Source: Aplidium turbinatum
Taxonomy: Eukaryota; Chordata; Ascidiacea; Aplousobranchia; Polyclinidae
Length of the DNA stretch: 64,000 nucleotides
Direction of reading: 5' to 3'
Assembly: GCA_918807975.1 (NCBI GenBank)
Contig: OU964924.1
Span: 16,909,695 to 16,973,694 of the forward strand
Shown: one piece after another, positions 11,493 through 23,057 of the stretch
How the letters are laid out: the number at the start of each line of letters is the position of its first letter
How positions within the stretch are numbered: position 1 is the first letter of the stretch
Notes under the pieces: generated by a model
What the model was told of the DNA's origin: nothing
What the model saw: only the letters and a program-made list of their open reading frames with translations
The model's database searches: none
Made by a program: the position numbers and the translations under genes

Positions 11493-13516
11493 GTTGCGAA
11501 AACGCATCGTTTGTCACCCGCCAGCAGAGGATGTTGCGAAAACGCAACGTTTGTCACCACGCATGCTATTGCTGTTGTCGCGATTGATTCGTACAGACTT
11601 AAAACTTATGTCTAGGCTATGTCTGTCTAATCTCTTGATCTTCCTAGCTATTATCTTCATCCGTTTAGTTGTATGCATATCAGTTTATGATCTGTCTGCA
11701 GTGTTTTTTCTGAAATATTGTAATATTTAGTACACTAAGTCTGCTTGGCAGTTTGCAAGATTTATTGCTGGAAAAAACGGTTACATTATCATGTACTCAC
11801 TCGTAAAAACGTATTCACTGTTAGTGGTAATGTTGAGAGCATTTCAAATGTAAAGGAACATCGCATTTCTTGCAGACGTATACTGTTTGGCTCTGGCATT
11901 GTCTGCATCTTCGGAAGCTTTTGGGTTCACTTGGAACGATATCATGAGCAATTTGATCAAACCGCATATCTGCATTGATCGCATTTGTTATCGACTGTTG
12001 TCTTCCTGTTTTTTTGCAGAGGGACTCCATATTTTTTAAGCCAGATTTGTACCAGTGATCTGGTAAAGGTCAGCATGTCTTGGCTGTAACCACCTTCACT
12101 CGCAAACAGCCAAGTGTTGTTCACACATACATTCAACATGTAGGAGAAGATTGAAAAGTACCATTTCTTGCTTCAAATATTTATCCTGTATTGTGAGACT
12201 GAAGGGGCGGGGCCTTGCCACTATAGCTTCAGCCGTAAGCTGTTCACCCGGTAAATTGTCCAGCTGCACATTTCCTTCGTCACCTGAATCTTCATCAGTG
12301 ATATTTCCATTATCCGGTGGAGCGATAAACACTCTAATTTCTTCAGACGTTTGAACGACAGTGATGTTATCATCATTTTCTTCTTCAGAACTTTCTTTGT
12401 CAGAGAATCTTTCAAGTTCTTCCAACTCTTCATCCAATCTCTTTTTCCTAACAATGGAGACAAAAATAATTAACAACACGTGTGGGAAAACTATAGTTAG
12501 AAAAGTAGAACAACAATGCAATTTGCTTTCGACAACAATCACTAAATAAGGCCAACAGTTAGCACAAATTATGATATGGATGATAAGTCGGGCTTGTGGG
12601 GTATTACTTGAAAACCTTTAACAGATCTTTGAAGCACATTGTAGAATTTTAATAATTAATATATAATTCTTAATTGACAAATGAATTCTAACTTAGATAG
12701 CGGTTAAATATTTTTTCATGAGGTTTTCGTTATACTGTAATTATGTACGAAACTAATGTAGGCTAATATGTTATAAAACATTCAAAGACAGATAGCAGAT
12801 GGATTGAGTTGGGTCAGATTATAGTTTGTAAAGAAAACTTTATTTACAGATTAGCATATTTCATTATCAACAGCAATCAATCCATAATAAAATGCAGAGC
12901 GGTCGCACATCGAAAGCTCACGGTATGACAAACGTTGCGAAAACGCATCGTTCAGCGCATCTGTGATGACAAACGTTGCGAAAACGCAACAAAAATAGCC
13001 ACGCATTTTGAACACGAAAACACTTCTACTTAGAATCCAGCTAGATTTTATATAAGTGAACCAAGCAATACCTAATACATTAAATTAGGATACACACTAA
13101 AAATTGTAAATTCGTAATATAAAAATGCAACTTACCTCATATTTCTTGCAGTCATCGTATTCAAAAAAATTGTCGAAATTCAGAACTATGTTAAAACTTC
13201 AGTAAGGCTAATAAACAGATAAGCTAACTTGTTTCTGACTCTTACAGCACTAAACTAACCAATGAAACTGGACTGACCTCAAAATCTCAAGCAGTTCGAC
13301 CTAGAAAGCTAAAACCTCAATTGCTAAGGTAACAGGGATCAGTTGTCAGTAGATGTTACAGAAAATATATTTCGCACTTATTCAGTGCATCGTCAGTTCT
13401 GATCTACCTATTTGTTCTGATCGTCAATTCTGATCGTCAGTTCATCGTCAGTTCTGATCAGTTCGACCTAGAGATAGAAAAAAGCGCGACCTATTTGTCT
13501 GTTGCGAAAACGCAAC
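11493..13516. repeat. Five subterminal GTTGCGAAAACGCAAC palindromes in the piggyBac
   Basis: Copies begin at 11493, 11533, 12934, 12975 and 13501. Three are the full palindrome (6-bp arms, AAAA spacer); two end in CGCATC. Each is followed or preceded by CGTTTGTC or its inverse. Grouping near both ends of the element suggests transposase binding sites, which is inference. Confidence 0.75.
11821..12542 (-). pseudogene. piggyBac transposase remnant (N-terminal acid region plus C-terminal Cys domain)
   Basis: Upstream part (12542-12160): VFIAPPDNGNITDEDSGDEG and NLPGEQLTAEA, the acidic segment preceding the catalytic core in piggyBac proteins. Downstream part (12139-11821): NNTWLFASEGGYSQ-like and LTFTRSLVQIWLKKYG, then CRQCQSQTVYVCKKCDVPLH, the C-terminal Cys/His domain that binds terminal repeats. 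Roughly 300 residues of catalytic core are deleted between them. The frame also changes between the two parts. No active transposase is expected. Confidence 0.88.
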
Positions 13517-14194
13517 GTTTGTCTTATATGGGTTAAAGTTAATAATTTGGAGTCAAAACATGTGAACTTTTCAATACGGAGAGTTGGAACCTATGAGCTA
13601 CCTTGTTTATTGATCTTATGAGGCCGGCTCGTAGGATCCTACCTTGTGGGAATTCAGATCACAATTAGCTTATTGTTAGAAATTTTTTTATTTCTTTATA
13701 TTTAAGCTAGGTAAGATTATAGTAAATTGTTTATGTGTACTTTTCAAATTGTTTAACAGTTTAAAATACATTTGTAGGCTATATCACTTGTAAAAAATGC
13801 AGGCCTAATGTGATTATTGGATATTATTATCGTTTTATTTAAAAATTGTGGAAATCTTCCAGTTTCATGATCACTTTAAGCTTATTTTCAACTTATCACA
13901 CCCATTATCTCTTAAATGTGTTGTTGTGTGTGAATGTATTCATGTAAATATGTTTACTCTTTTGGATGCACTGGTGGCTCATAGGACCCGACGCGTTGGA
14001 TCCTATGAGCCACTTCAACAAATTTACATTTTTGCTTCACATTAAAAATCTGACAAGATACGAATTTGATCTTTAGTGATTCAACAGGTTATATCACAAG
14101 TTATGCTAGCATGAAATATGAGCTAAAAATATTAGGAAATAAAAAAGTTATGGGGCTAAATCAAAAAGGTGGATCATAGGCCTCGACCTTCCCC

Positions 14195-14640
14195 TACCTA
14201 ATTTTGTATCTACCCTGGAGATTTGCTTTTGTTTTATAGTCAGTCCCAAATTCCTCAATCTCTGACCTGACCTGTTCTGTAGCTTCAGATATCATAGTGC
14301 TATCCTTTAGTTTATTCGCAAGTTCTAACAGTTCTCCAAAGTTGCCCTCTAACTCCGCCATATCAACTAAGGCCGCTCTAACGACGCTTCATCCTGTACC
14401 ATGGGGAGACCTCTCCCAAATTCTCCAACCCTTTGCAGCACTTCTCTTTTTTTTATGTCTGACGTCCCTGAGCACAGCTTCTGCACTGGAATCAGCATAG
14501 GTAAGGCTGCCATGAACCCCCTGAGGATACACCTGCCCAACGCCCGGGTGTTCCGCCACACCACCCCCAGACGCAGCGCCCCCTGTCCCACTGCCAACGG
14601 GAAGCGTACGAGACACCGGATGGCCACCGTCACCTTCCAT
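14195..14640 (-). pseudogene. BEL-B gag N-terminal part (fossil)
   Basis: On the minus strand this stretch encodes a Gly/Ser-rich opening followed by a helical segment (MAELEGNFGELLELANKL). That is compatible with the N-terminal helix of BEL gag proteins and is in the right order and strand for BEL-B. The family assignment rests on position and general character, not on a diagnostic motif. Confidence 0.5.
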
Positions 14641-14683
14641 TTATCAAATTTAAGAAATTACATTACTGTATACTATAGCCTAC

Positions 14684-14928
14684 TGAAGTAAACTTAATTC
14701 ACTTGTACAACAACCTTGCAAAGGCTTTAATAAAATAGAAAGCAACTACATCTGCAAATAAAAGGATACATAAATAACTGCTTCCGAACGTACATAATGC
14801 TACAACAACAGAACTGAATGAATGAACGAATGAAGAAAACGTAGAACCAAGGCGTGTAGACAACAAGGCAATAATTAACTGAGTAATAAGCTTGAGGGAC
14901 AGAGCGCCGTGCTCAGAAACACACGACA
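14684..14928 (-). repeat. Gypsy-1 3' LTR
   Basis: Begins TGTCGTGTGTTTCTGAGC and ends TTTACTTCA on the minus strand; contains an AATAAAA-type poly(A) signal region (TTTTATTAAAGCC) near its end. Near-identical to 18736-18980. Confidence 0.93.
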
Positions 14929-15035
14929 TTCTCCCCCTCTCAAAATTGCATTATATATAGCACAACCACGCAAAATATAGTTCATAACCGTAACTTGGAC
15001 AGCAAGCGTGATTTTACATGAATCAAAGCAGACTG

Positions 15036-18000
15036 CTAAAAATATGGCACTGCACCATAACGATCAACCGAACGACGAATACGAGTAGATCTGCGTAAGT
15101 GTGTTGTATCAGTGGTGGGCGAAGACGATGACATAGAGTGATCAGTAGTTCCACGTTGTACAATGTCGCCATCGTCACTACGCACACTTAAATTTACATC
15201 CGGTGATGTTGAAGTCACGTCATTATTTACAAATCCATTGGGTAGAGCAATAGCTTCACCATTCGCTACTGGAGGAGGCAAACGTATTAAGTTTGCTTCG
15301 ACTGGAACATCCTGGTCAACCGGTAAAACAGGTTCATCCGATTGTCCTAATGGTGCAATATCTTTGAGAGAGACCGTTGTTTCTCTGCCAGAAGGAAAAC
15401 GAACACGAGCATAGTTAGGGGTGGCATGCATGAGCTCTACTTCGTCAACAACAGGATCATACTTTGATAAACGAACATGACGCCGTAGAAACACTTTATT
15501 TGGTGTTGATAACCATGTCAGCATAGAAACTCCAAATGACGATCAACTTTTATACACAAATAACCTTTCGTGAGGCGTTTCATTTGTAGCGGTGCAAAGC
15601 AAAGAGCGGATAGAATGCAAAGCGTCGGATAGCACGCTTTCCCAGTGCGACATGTCAAGTTTACGAGACTTTAATGCTGATTTCACTGCAGACCAAATTA
15701 TTCCATTATACCTTTCACATTGTCCGTTTCCAGGAGCATTATAGACAGACGTCCTACTGCATGCAACACCATGACTATTAAGATACGATGATAGTTCTTT
15801 GGACATGAAAGCCGAGCCCCTATCGGAGTGTACATACGCAGGCATACCAAACAACGCAAACAATTGGTTTAAACAAGAAATAACAGTTCGCGCATCAGTA
15901 CTTGCACAAGGAAACGCGAAAGGAAAACGAGAAAATTCGTCCACAACTGTTAACATGTATTTGTTCTTGGACACAGACGGCATAGGGCCTTTGAAATCTA
16001 AACTCAGTCGCTCAAACGGTTGGGTAGCTTTAACAAGATGCGCATTAGGTGGTTTATAAAAGTTAGGTTTGATTTCTGCACATACGCTGCAGTTTTGCAC
16101 CGTTTTCCGAACGTCGTCGACAGAATAAGGTAGATTTTTAGTTCGAACAAAATGAAGCAAACGAGTTATACCAGGATGGCATAAAGATACATGAATATCG
16201 TGCAGCACATTATTATGCATCGTAGCAATGTATGCTCTGGACAGTGCATCGGGAGCGAAGTTATATTTCCCAGAGCGGTAAACAATGTCAAAATTGAACT
16301 CATTTAGTTCCATGCGCCATCGTTGCACTTTATTGTTTTTAATTTTGTTATGATTTGTGCTTGAGCACATAAATGAAACTGACCTTTGATCCGTCACAAC
16401 CGTGAAATGACGACCACTTAGGAAATGCTTCCATTTTCGTACTGCTTCGACGATCGCTAAAGCTTCCTTTTCTACGCTGGAATATCGAATTTCACTCTTG
16501 TTTAGCATCCTCGAAAATAAAGCTACAGGGCGTCCTTGCTGATTCAGCGTTGCTGATACTGCGTTGTCGGATGCGTCGGTTTCAAGCACAAACGGGAGTT
16601 GTTTATTTACTGTCCCAAGAGTAGAAATGCTCAAATCCTTTTTCAACGTGGAGAGAGCTTGTATTGCTTGCTTGTCAAGCGGGAAAGTTTTTGACAAAAC
16701 CAGAGGTTTAATTTTTTCCGAGTAATGAGGGATCCACTGCGCATAGTAAGCAAACATGCCTACCACGCGCTGAAGTTCTTTAGCAGTGTTAGGAACAGGC
16801 ATTTCAATAACTGGTTTTACTCTTTCAGGATCTGGTTCAACCACACCTTTCGAGATGCGATATCCTAACAATGTTATTGTTTCTACGCAAAAACTACATC
16901 TGTCTTCATTAAACGTTAGATTACAGTCTTTTGCAGCACCCAGGAAAACTTGAAGATTTTTATCGTGCTCCTCGCGCGTCTCACCACACACCGTAACGTC
17001 ATCAAGATAGGCAAATGTTCCTTTGCAAGCATATTTCGAAATGATTCCATTGATAACTCGTTGAAAACAAGGCACTGCATTCTTAAGGCCAAACGGAATC
17101 CTTTTAAAGTGATACAACTGTCCGTTGGCTTCAAAGGCGGTGTACTCTTGTTCTTCAGGCAGCAAGGGAACTTGGTGATAAGTGCTGCGTAGATCCAGAG
17201 TAGAAAACCATTTGTACTGAGAAACATTATCTATAATGCTTTGCATGTTCGGAATCGGGTAGGCATCGAGCAAAGTAAATTTGTTTACTGTTTGACTGTA
17301 GTCCACGCACATGCGTTTTTTATGGTTTTCATTTTTTACAATTACCAGTTGAGCACGCCATGGTGACGTGCTTGGTTCAATAACATCATCACGCAAGAGT
17401 TGAGCGACTTGATTCTTAATAAAACTTTGATCAGCTTTAGAGTATCGACGTGATTTGGAAGCAATTGGGCAACAGTCTCCTGTCATATGCTCAAATAAAC
17501 GTACTGGCATTGGGCTCCTCAAAGGTTTTAAGGCCCCAAGGTTCAAAGGTTGTTCAGATCCTCCAAAGTTAAAATTTACGCATTTATGCTGTTGTAAAAA
17601 CTCACGTCCAAGAATTACGTCCCAGAGTAGTCCGTCCGTGACACTGAATTTCACATCAGCATAATCGCGATCCAGGAGTTGTAGAGTTGCAAAGCAGGAG
17701 CCTCGAGTTTTCACTGATGAGCCTTTTACAGCTAAATCCACATGCTGCTCGTCACTATAGCTTACTTTCAAGTTAGCGCGATGACTGAATTCATGGCTTA
17801 TGTGGTTGTTTTGGGCGCCCGTGTCAATAAGGCATTTAGCTAGTTTTCCATTGATCTCAATGGATACGTTTACGTTTTGATCTGATTTAGACATCGATGT
17901 GAGAGCTGCCAAGCTTGTTGATTGACATGCAGCGGTTGCGTTACTGCTCGTCGAACGGCACACGTTAGCGAAGTGGCCTTTTTTGTTACATTTGTAGCAA

Positions 18001-18730
18001 ATCTGTTCTTTGGCAGGACATTTGTCTCTGGGATGAAGTCTTCTGCCACAAAAGAAGCATTTTTTCTGCTCTATTGCAAGGCAGTCGCTTTTGCGAGGTG
18101 GCGTGTTGTTGCTGGATTGGGAATCCCAAGAACGTGACTCGCACACAGCTAGAGAATCATTCAAAGCTTCTCCGCCAGGGGGCATAACGTACGCTTCGGC
18201 ATTACGTTGGGCATCATAAACCGACCGAGCTTTTTCAAAGACTCTTTGTAGTTCCAAGACATTGTCTTCAAGAAGTCTTTGTCGGATGTAACTTGACGTA
18301 ATTCCCGCAATAAAGGCGTCCCGAATGGCTGCTTCTTTGTTTTGAGCTGCAGAAACTGCACTAAAGTTGCAGTCAGCACTGAGCTGTTTTAGTCTTTGAA
18401 GAAAACTTTCCAGAGGTTCGTCCACTTTTTGCCTGCATGTGTTAAGCCGGTGTCGCGCAAAAATTTCGTTGATTGGTTTATTGTAGAGGGTGTCCAACTA
18501 AGCAATGGCGTTATCGTAAGTGTCACATTCACTGATGTGCGCATACACATGTGACTCTAGTAAATTTACTAGGATGTCGAGCTTCGCTTGCGCATCAGCA
18601 CCCTCAATCCTTGCGATGTAGTTTCGAAACGTCCGCTTCCAATGTTGCCACTTTCTTGAGGCTTCCGGGGAGTTTGAGTCGACCCCAAACACTTGGGGTT
18701 GCATGAACTTATGCATAGCTACTATTTTAT
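15036..18730 (-). pseudogene. Gypsy-1 gag-pol region (fossil)
   Basis: Right to left: the gag N-terminal region (KWQHWKRTFRNYI); CFFCGRRLHPRDKC and CYKCNKKGHFANVC zinc knuckles (about 18070-17950); aspartic protease LIDTGAQNNHIS (about 17830); RT with KKRMCVDYSQTVNKFT and FAYLDDVTV (about 17300-17010); RNase H with ETDASD and RYSSVEKEALAIVEAVRKWK (about 16590-16430); the integrase zinc module; and the core with LDFKGPMP, HSDRGSAFMS and NGQCERYNG (about 16000-15690). The C-terminal integrase tail follows at 15524-15036. Gag and pol are fused in one long frame, as in many Mag-type elements. Confidence 0.93.
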
Positions 18731-18735
18731 TAAAT

Positions 18736-18980
18736 TGAAGTAAACTTAATTCACTTGTACAACAACCTTGCAAAGGCTTTAATAAAATAGAAAGCAACTA
18801 CAGCTGCAAATAAATGGATACATAAATAACTGCTTCCGAACGTACATAATGCTACAACAACAGAACTGAATGAATGAACGAATGAAGAAAACGTAGAACC
18901 AAGGCGTGTAGAAAACAAGGCAATAATTAACTGAGTAATAAGCTTGAGGGACAGAGCGCCGTGCTCAGAAACACACGACA
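18736..18980 (-). repeat. Gypsy-1 5' LTR
   Basis: 245 bp, same ends as the 3' LTR. On the minus strand the presumed gag start ATG (near 18717) lies under 20 bp after the LTR, leaving very little leader. No TGG-type tRNA primer-binding site is obvious next to the LTR. Confidence 0.92.
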
Positions 18981-18985
18981 CCTAC

Positions 18986-19577
18986 ACACAGTAATAGCGA
19001 CACACGTAACGTAATGGACAGCGTAACCAACATTAACTAGGGACTTACCGCTCGCTGAGTTACGGTGACGCAAGCCTCTTGACAAACAATACAGTATTTT
19101 AAAAAGTTATTATACACAATTAGGCTACAGTAGAGTTCCAGTTTACAACACAATTAAAGTATATTAAAGTCCTTTCGTTGCAGGGATGTGCTGACCATCC
19201 CTTCTGAAGTCGTCCTTGGTTGAAACTTAAATTTGTTATTCTTAAGTTAGTCCTTTAGTTCTTGTTCTTTCAATTCTGCCAATTTTGTTAGTTCTTTTAG
19301 TTCTTTTATTGCGTTATTTAGATACTTTATAAGCTTAGTTCTTTACTTCAGTTGTCCAATTATCAGGTTTTTATTTTTGGTTACAAGAGTAAGGTGCTCA
19401 CTGCCTACCTACAATCCCTCCTCGGTCTGCCTCAATCATAATTGCAATTGTTTCTTGATGTATTTATTGAGTTAGTGAGTTGGGATAAAAACCTGATTTT
19501 GTATAAACTTATAATGGCTTTAACAACGATATCTTAAATCCGAAATCCGTGGTACACATTGGCATTTCTCTAGCTTG
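18986..19577. other. Non-coding stretch right of Gypsy-1
   Basis: No coding potential on either strand. It should be the 5' non-coding and possibly LTR part of BEL-B, since Gypsy-1 inserted into that element, but no LTR partner is visible in the window to prove this. Pyrimidine-rich repeats (TTAGTTCTTTTAGTT) lie near 19250-19340. Confidence 0.35.
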
Positions 19578-19590
19578 CTATTTCGATAAT

Positions 19591-19848
19591 AATAATAATA
19601 ATGTTATGATTTTATTTATTGTCGCTCTACAACAGCTAAGGTCTTTTAGCGACAGGACTCATTTTTAATTTTTATATCAGGTTTACGATGTTACCACATT
19701 ATTACCCGACTCATTCTCACTGCGCTATGCAGGATAGAACACAATCGGTACCGTTTTTAAAGTCTTCGGTTTGACCCGACCTGGAATCGATCTCAGATCT
19801 ACCAGCACCAGAGCCGAAGGCGAGACCACTCGGCCACTGAGCTGGTTC
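19591..19848 (-). mobile_element. tRNA-derived SINE with 13-bp target duplication
   Basis: The minus strand starts GAACCAGCTCAGTGGCCGAG, with an A-box-like GTGGCCGAGTGG and a B-box-like GATCGATTCC about 45 bp further on (tRNA-Ser/Leu style). A unique body and an (ATT)n tail toward 19591 follow. The exact direct repeat CTATTTCGATAAT flanks it at 19578-19590 and 19849-19861. Pol III promoter boxes and a LINE-like tail fit a SINE mobilised by a LINE partner. Confidence 0.85.
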
Positions 19849-19861
19849 CTATTTCGATAAT

Positions 19862-20094
19862 GAAAAGAAACTCAACACAAAAGCAAAATTGTGACCAGAA
19901 ACAACGGCTCCCGGCACGCAGCAAAAAGCAACAATCAGTTGTGAAATCTCTTTGCAGCCAGGCAAGCCACATCACGCAGAACACAAAAAACAACGCAAAT
20001 TCAATGTCAACAAGTTTTCATCACAATTTCAATTCTAAACAAATTTTTATCACAATTTTATTTCTAAACAAGAGGGCAATTGACCCGCCGGAAC
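19862..20094. other. Unassigned stretch before BEL-D
   Basis: Short, AT-rich sequence with CACAATTT repeats (near 20010-20060). No diagnostic motif. It is either the target of BEL-D or a scar of its 5' truncation. Confidence 0.3.
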
Positions 20095-22314
20095 AATATG
20101 GTTAGGGACTGTAATCATGCAAATAACTGTCGTCAATGTGGCCCTAACAACGACAGGAAACACTTTTTTCTTCTGCATGATTTTTATGTGACGTCACGTG
20201 ATTCTCTGGATTCGGTCGGTAAAGATGATGCTGGTGCCAGAGTTCCTGTGCGTAATGTTAAGATTGGAAATGTTAAAGCAGCCTTTAACCGCGTTACTGC
20301 TGCTCGTGTTTTGAATCCAATGACTGGCAAATCGAAGTTGGTGTATTGTCAGCATGATCCTGGTTCGCAGTTGACTTTTGTTTTGAGTGATTTGGTGTGC
20401 TAACTGGTTAACCGTATGACAAAGCGTCGTTTAAAATGGATACTCTGGCTGGTCAGAAACCTACTTGTGCTAACCTTGTTAAACTCAACATCCAGTCGTT
20501 AGAGACGGATGAACTGTTTTGTGATATAACTTCGGTGGTTAACCCAGCTTGGGCTGACGATGTTAAAACTTTACCGCATAAGCAGGATTTAAGTGGTTTC
20601 CGTCATTTTCATGACGTGAATATGTTTCATTTGAATGATTGTACTACTGTAGATGTGCTGATTGGCAACGACAACGCTTATTTGATGTGGGCTAAAGAAG
20701 AGCGTGTTGGTGAAAATCGTAGTGAACCGCATGCTTTGCTCACTCCTCTCGGTTGGTTGGCTTGTGGTGGTAAGTCACCCTTAGTTGAAAGCGTCGCTAA
20801 CCTGTGCAGAGTGCAGACGTCTTTAGAGTCGGATGTCATCTCTGGCTTTCAGCGTAAAATTGAGTCTCGTGATATGGAAATAGCAGACCTGAATAAAGTC
20901 ATTCAGGATTTGACCTTGCAAAATGAAACCTGTGAATTGTCTCGCAATGATAATTTGGCTAGAGAACTTATTGAACCGAATATTGAGTTGAAAGATGGTC
21001 GATTTGAGATACCTGTACCGTTGAAGGAAGATATTGATTTACCTAACAATTTTGTGTTTGGCGTCAGATAGAGCTGCTGCTTTAAGGAAGAAGGCTTTAA
21101 AACAACCTGAACTTCGTGATTTACTTACTGACACCATGAAGGATCAAATCTAATGGTTATATTGAGCGTGCTGGTGAAGCAGAAAATGTAAAAGGATTTC
21201 AGTGGTATTTACCATACTTTGTGACGTCACAATTAAAAAGCGTGTTGTTTACGATGGCAAGTCTGAATTTCGAGGAACTTGTGTTAATGATGTAATGTTT
21301 TCGGGTCCTGACTTGTTAAACCCTCTGGGGTAGATGTCTTGGCTAGATTTCGGCTTGGTAGATTTGGTCTCATGGCTGATGTGACTAAATGCTTCTTTCA
21401 AATAAAGTTACCTGAGTCGCAGAGGGATTTGTTTCGTATATTGTGGTTTGAAGATGATGACCTTGAAAATGGTAGAATGGTACCCTTTCGTTTTTGTGTA
21501 CACCCTTGGGGAATAAAGAGTAGCCCATATATCGCTTGCTTGGCTATAAAGAAAATGATCGAGCAGAATCCCAGCGGTGCTGGTGAACTAACTCTCTGCA
21601 ATATTGCAAATAATGTACATGGATGATTTTATATTTTCGGCTGATAGCTTAGAGGAAGCTCAACAAATCACTCATGAATCAATTGCTTTGTTTGATAGCC
21701 GTGGGTTTAAGCTTGTTAAGTGGAGTGCTAACAAGGAGGCTATGATTGTCTTGTCAAATTTGGATAATGAGATGCTTTCACCTTTGATTCGTGACATTGA
21801 CTTTCAGACTGAAAATATGACTTTGCCATCAGCGAAGACATTGGGTTGTGTGTGGCAAACCGAGTCTGACGAGATGCGTATCGCATGTTCCTTAAAGTCC
21901 TTAGCTAAACACACTCGCCGAAGTATGCTCAGTTAACTTGGACAAAATTTTGATCCGTTAGGCTTTGGAGCGCCATTTTTTCTAAAAGCACGCCTTATAC
22001 TTCAGCAATTGGCGATAGACAAGTTTGATTGGGACACCGAGGTCCCTGATAGCTTTGTTAAAGAGTGGGAGTCGTGGCTTCGCTCTTTGGACCTGCTTAA
22101 GGATTTTACGTTACCGAGATGGTATTTTGCAAACTCTGGTGTGTGTAGTCCGGATGATGTTGTTTCATATCAATTACATGGGTTTAGTGATGCTTCGAAT
22201 CAAGCTTTTTCATCTGTTGTTTACTTACGTAGACTGGTTAATGGAGTTCCTAGTGTGTCTTTCGTTTTGGGTAAATCTACCATTGTTGAAAAAAATCAGC
22301 TTTCTTGGCTGATA
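20095..22314 (+). mobile_element. BEL/Pao fossil, left half (BEL-D; continues as BEL-C)
   Basis: Plus-strand BEL/Pao sequence of the BEL-A family. It runs from the gag zinc knuckle (NNCRQCGPNNDRKHFFLLH, about 20110) through protease (QHDPGSQLTFVLS; VDVLIGNDNAYLM) and RT (FGLMADVTKCFFQIKL, about 21370; YMDDFIFSADS, about 21620) into RNase H (FSDASNQAFSSVVY, about 22180). It is broken, with several lesions, and 5' truncated. It stops at the TA target site at 22313-22314. The matching right half begins at 33839, so the 11.5-kb block between is an insertion into this element. Confidence 0.88.
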
Positions 22315-22559
22315 CCCAGCCAGCAAGCCCATATGGGCCCCATATACTATTTTAATGGGCTTGTGGGCATGTGGGTTTTATGTGGGTTTTTTTGTTTTTG
22401 CCATATGCGCCCAATATGGGCTTTCTTGCAGAATGTGTTGCTAAATGACAAGGTGGAATATAAAACTTCCAATTTTCAAATGCGTGATCATATAAATGCA
22501 CTTTAAGAAATTTAGCCACATAAAATTATTGATCATGGGCTAAGCATGAAATATTGATG

Positions 22560-22870
22560 GGCTTCCCACTTTGTTTATGGGCAGACCATGGGCTGCCCAC
22601 ATTTTTTATGGGCAGAACATGGGCAGCCCACGTTTTTTATGGGCAGATCATGGGCTACCCACATTTTTCATGGGCAGGCCATGGGCTGCCCACATTTTTT
22701 ATGGGCAGACCATGGGCTGCCCACATTTTTTATGGGCAGACCATGGGCTACCCACATTTTTCATGGGCAGGCCATGGGCTGCCCACATTTTTTATGCGCA
22801 GACCATGGACTGCCCACATTTTTTATGGGCAGACCATGGGCTACCCACACAGTGATTCAAAGGTTTGTGG
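22560..22870 (+). repeat. 33-bp minisatellite inside TIR element 1
   Basis: About eight head-to-tail units built on ATGGGCTGCCCACATTTTTT plus ATGGGCAGACC. The unit length is a multiple of three, so all three plus frames stay open and give repetitive peptides (HFLWADHGLPT and the like). These are not credible proteins. The second element has about ten units at 39110-39460. Confidence 0.9.
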
Positions 22871-23057
22871 GCAACCCATACTAATATGATATACACCTCG
22901 ATCAGCATTTGTCTAGACTTTGAGATTTTTTAGTTGTCTCAAACGACTTTTGTTGATCTTTTAAACAAACACAAAATGAAATTGAACAAGCAAAATTACT
23001 AGAGGCACCTTGCTATGCATTGCCCAAAGCTCACTGCTTGCAGTTGGAGCACTTTGG

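Larger units (their letters stand above)
11352..13532 (-). mobile_element. piggyBac element, internally deleted
   Basis: TTAA target duplications lie at 11348-11351 and 13533-13536. Terminal inverted repeats read CCCATACAAGACA on the left and, inverted, CCCATATAAGACA on the right. Length is 2.2 kb. It encodes only the N-terminal acidic part and the C-terminal Cys-rich part of a piggyBac transposase, so the DDD catalytic core is gone. Five copies of a GTTGCGAAAACGCAAC-type palindrome lie in the subterminal regions. Confidence 0.93.
11040..14188. mobile_element. TIR element inserted in BEL-B gag (non-autonomous, hosts a piggyBac)
   Basis: The left end GGTCGGGACCTATGAGC and the inverted right end (reading GGTCGAGGCCTATGATCC on the other strand) form imperfect terminal inverted repeats. 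Both lie where BEL-B gag coding potential is interrupted. Inside, the motif CCTATGAGC recurs near 11049, 11069, 13590 and 14004, and inverted near 13977 and 14172. No transposase of its own was seen. About 970 bp remain once the piggyBac is set aside. A clear target duplication was not found, so the superfamily is open. Confidence 0.55.
5815..14683 (-). mobile_element. BEL/Pao LTR retrotransposon fossil, copy BEL-B (interrupted)
   Basis: Minus-strand BEL/Pao element of a subfamily distinct from BEL-A/C/D. Reading right to left it shows the gag N-terminus (14640-14195), a Lys/Ala/Glu-rich gag coiled coil (10921-10500), the DUF1759-type gag core (10019-9306), zinc knuckles with protease and RT (9094-7595), and RT, RNase H and the integrase start (7549-5815). 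It is cut at 5815 by BEL-A, opened in gag by a TIR element (11040-14188), and bordered at its 5' side by Gypsy-1. LTRs were not recognised; the 5' one may lie in 18986-19577. It is broken, with several lesions. Confidence 0.85.
14684..18980 (-). mobile_element. Gypsy/Ty3 LTR retrotransposon (Gypsy-1), young and nearly whole
   Basis: Two 245-bp LTRs (14684-14928 and 18736-18980) differ at about three positions, so insertion is recent. The flanking target duplication is CCTAC (14679-14683 and 18981-18985). A polypurine tract (GAGAGGGGGAGAA on the minus strand) precedes the 3' LTR. The interior encodes gag with two zinc knuckles, protease, RT, RNase H and integrase. About two breaks are visible, so it looks nearly whole but probably inactive. 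It sits in the 5' part of BEL-B. Domain style suggests a Mag-like lineage (inference). Confidence 0.95.
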
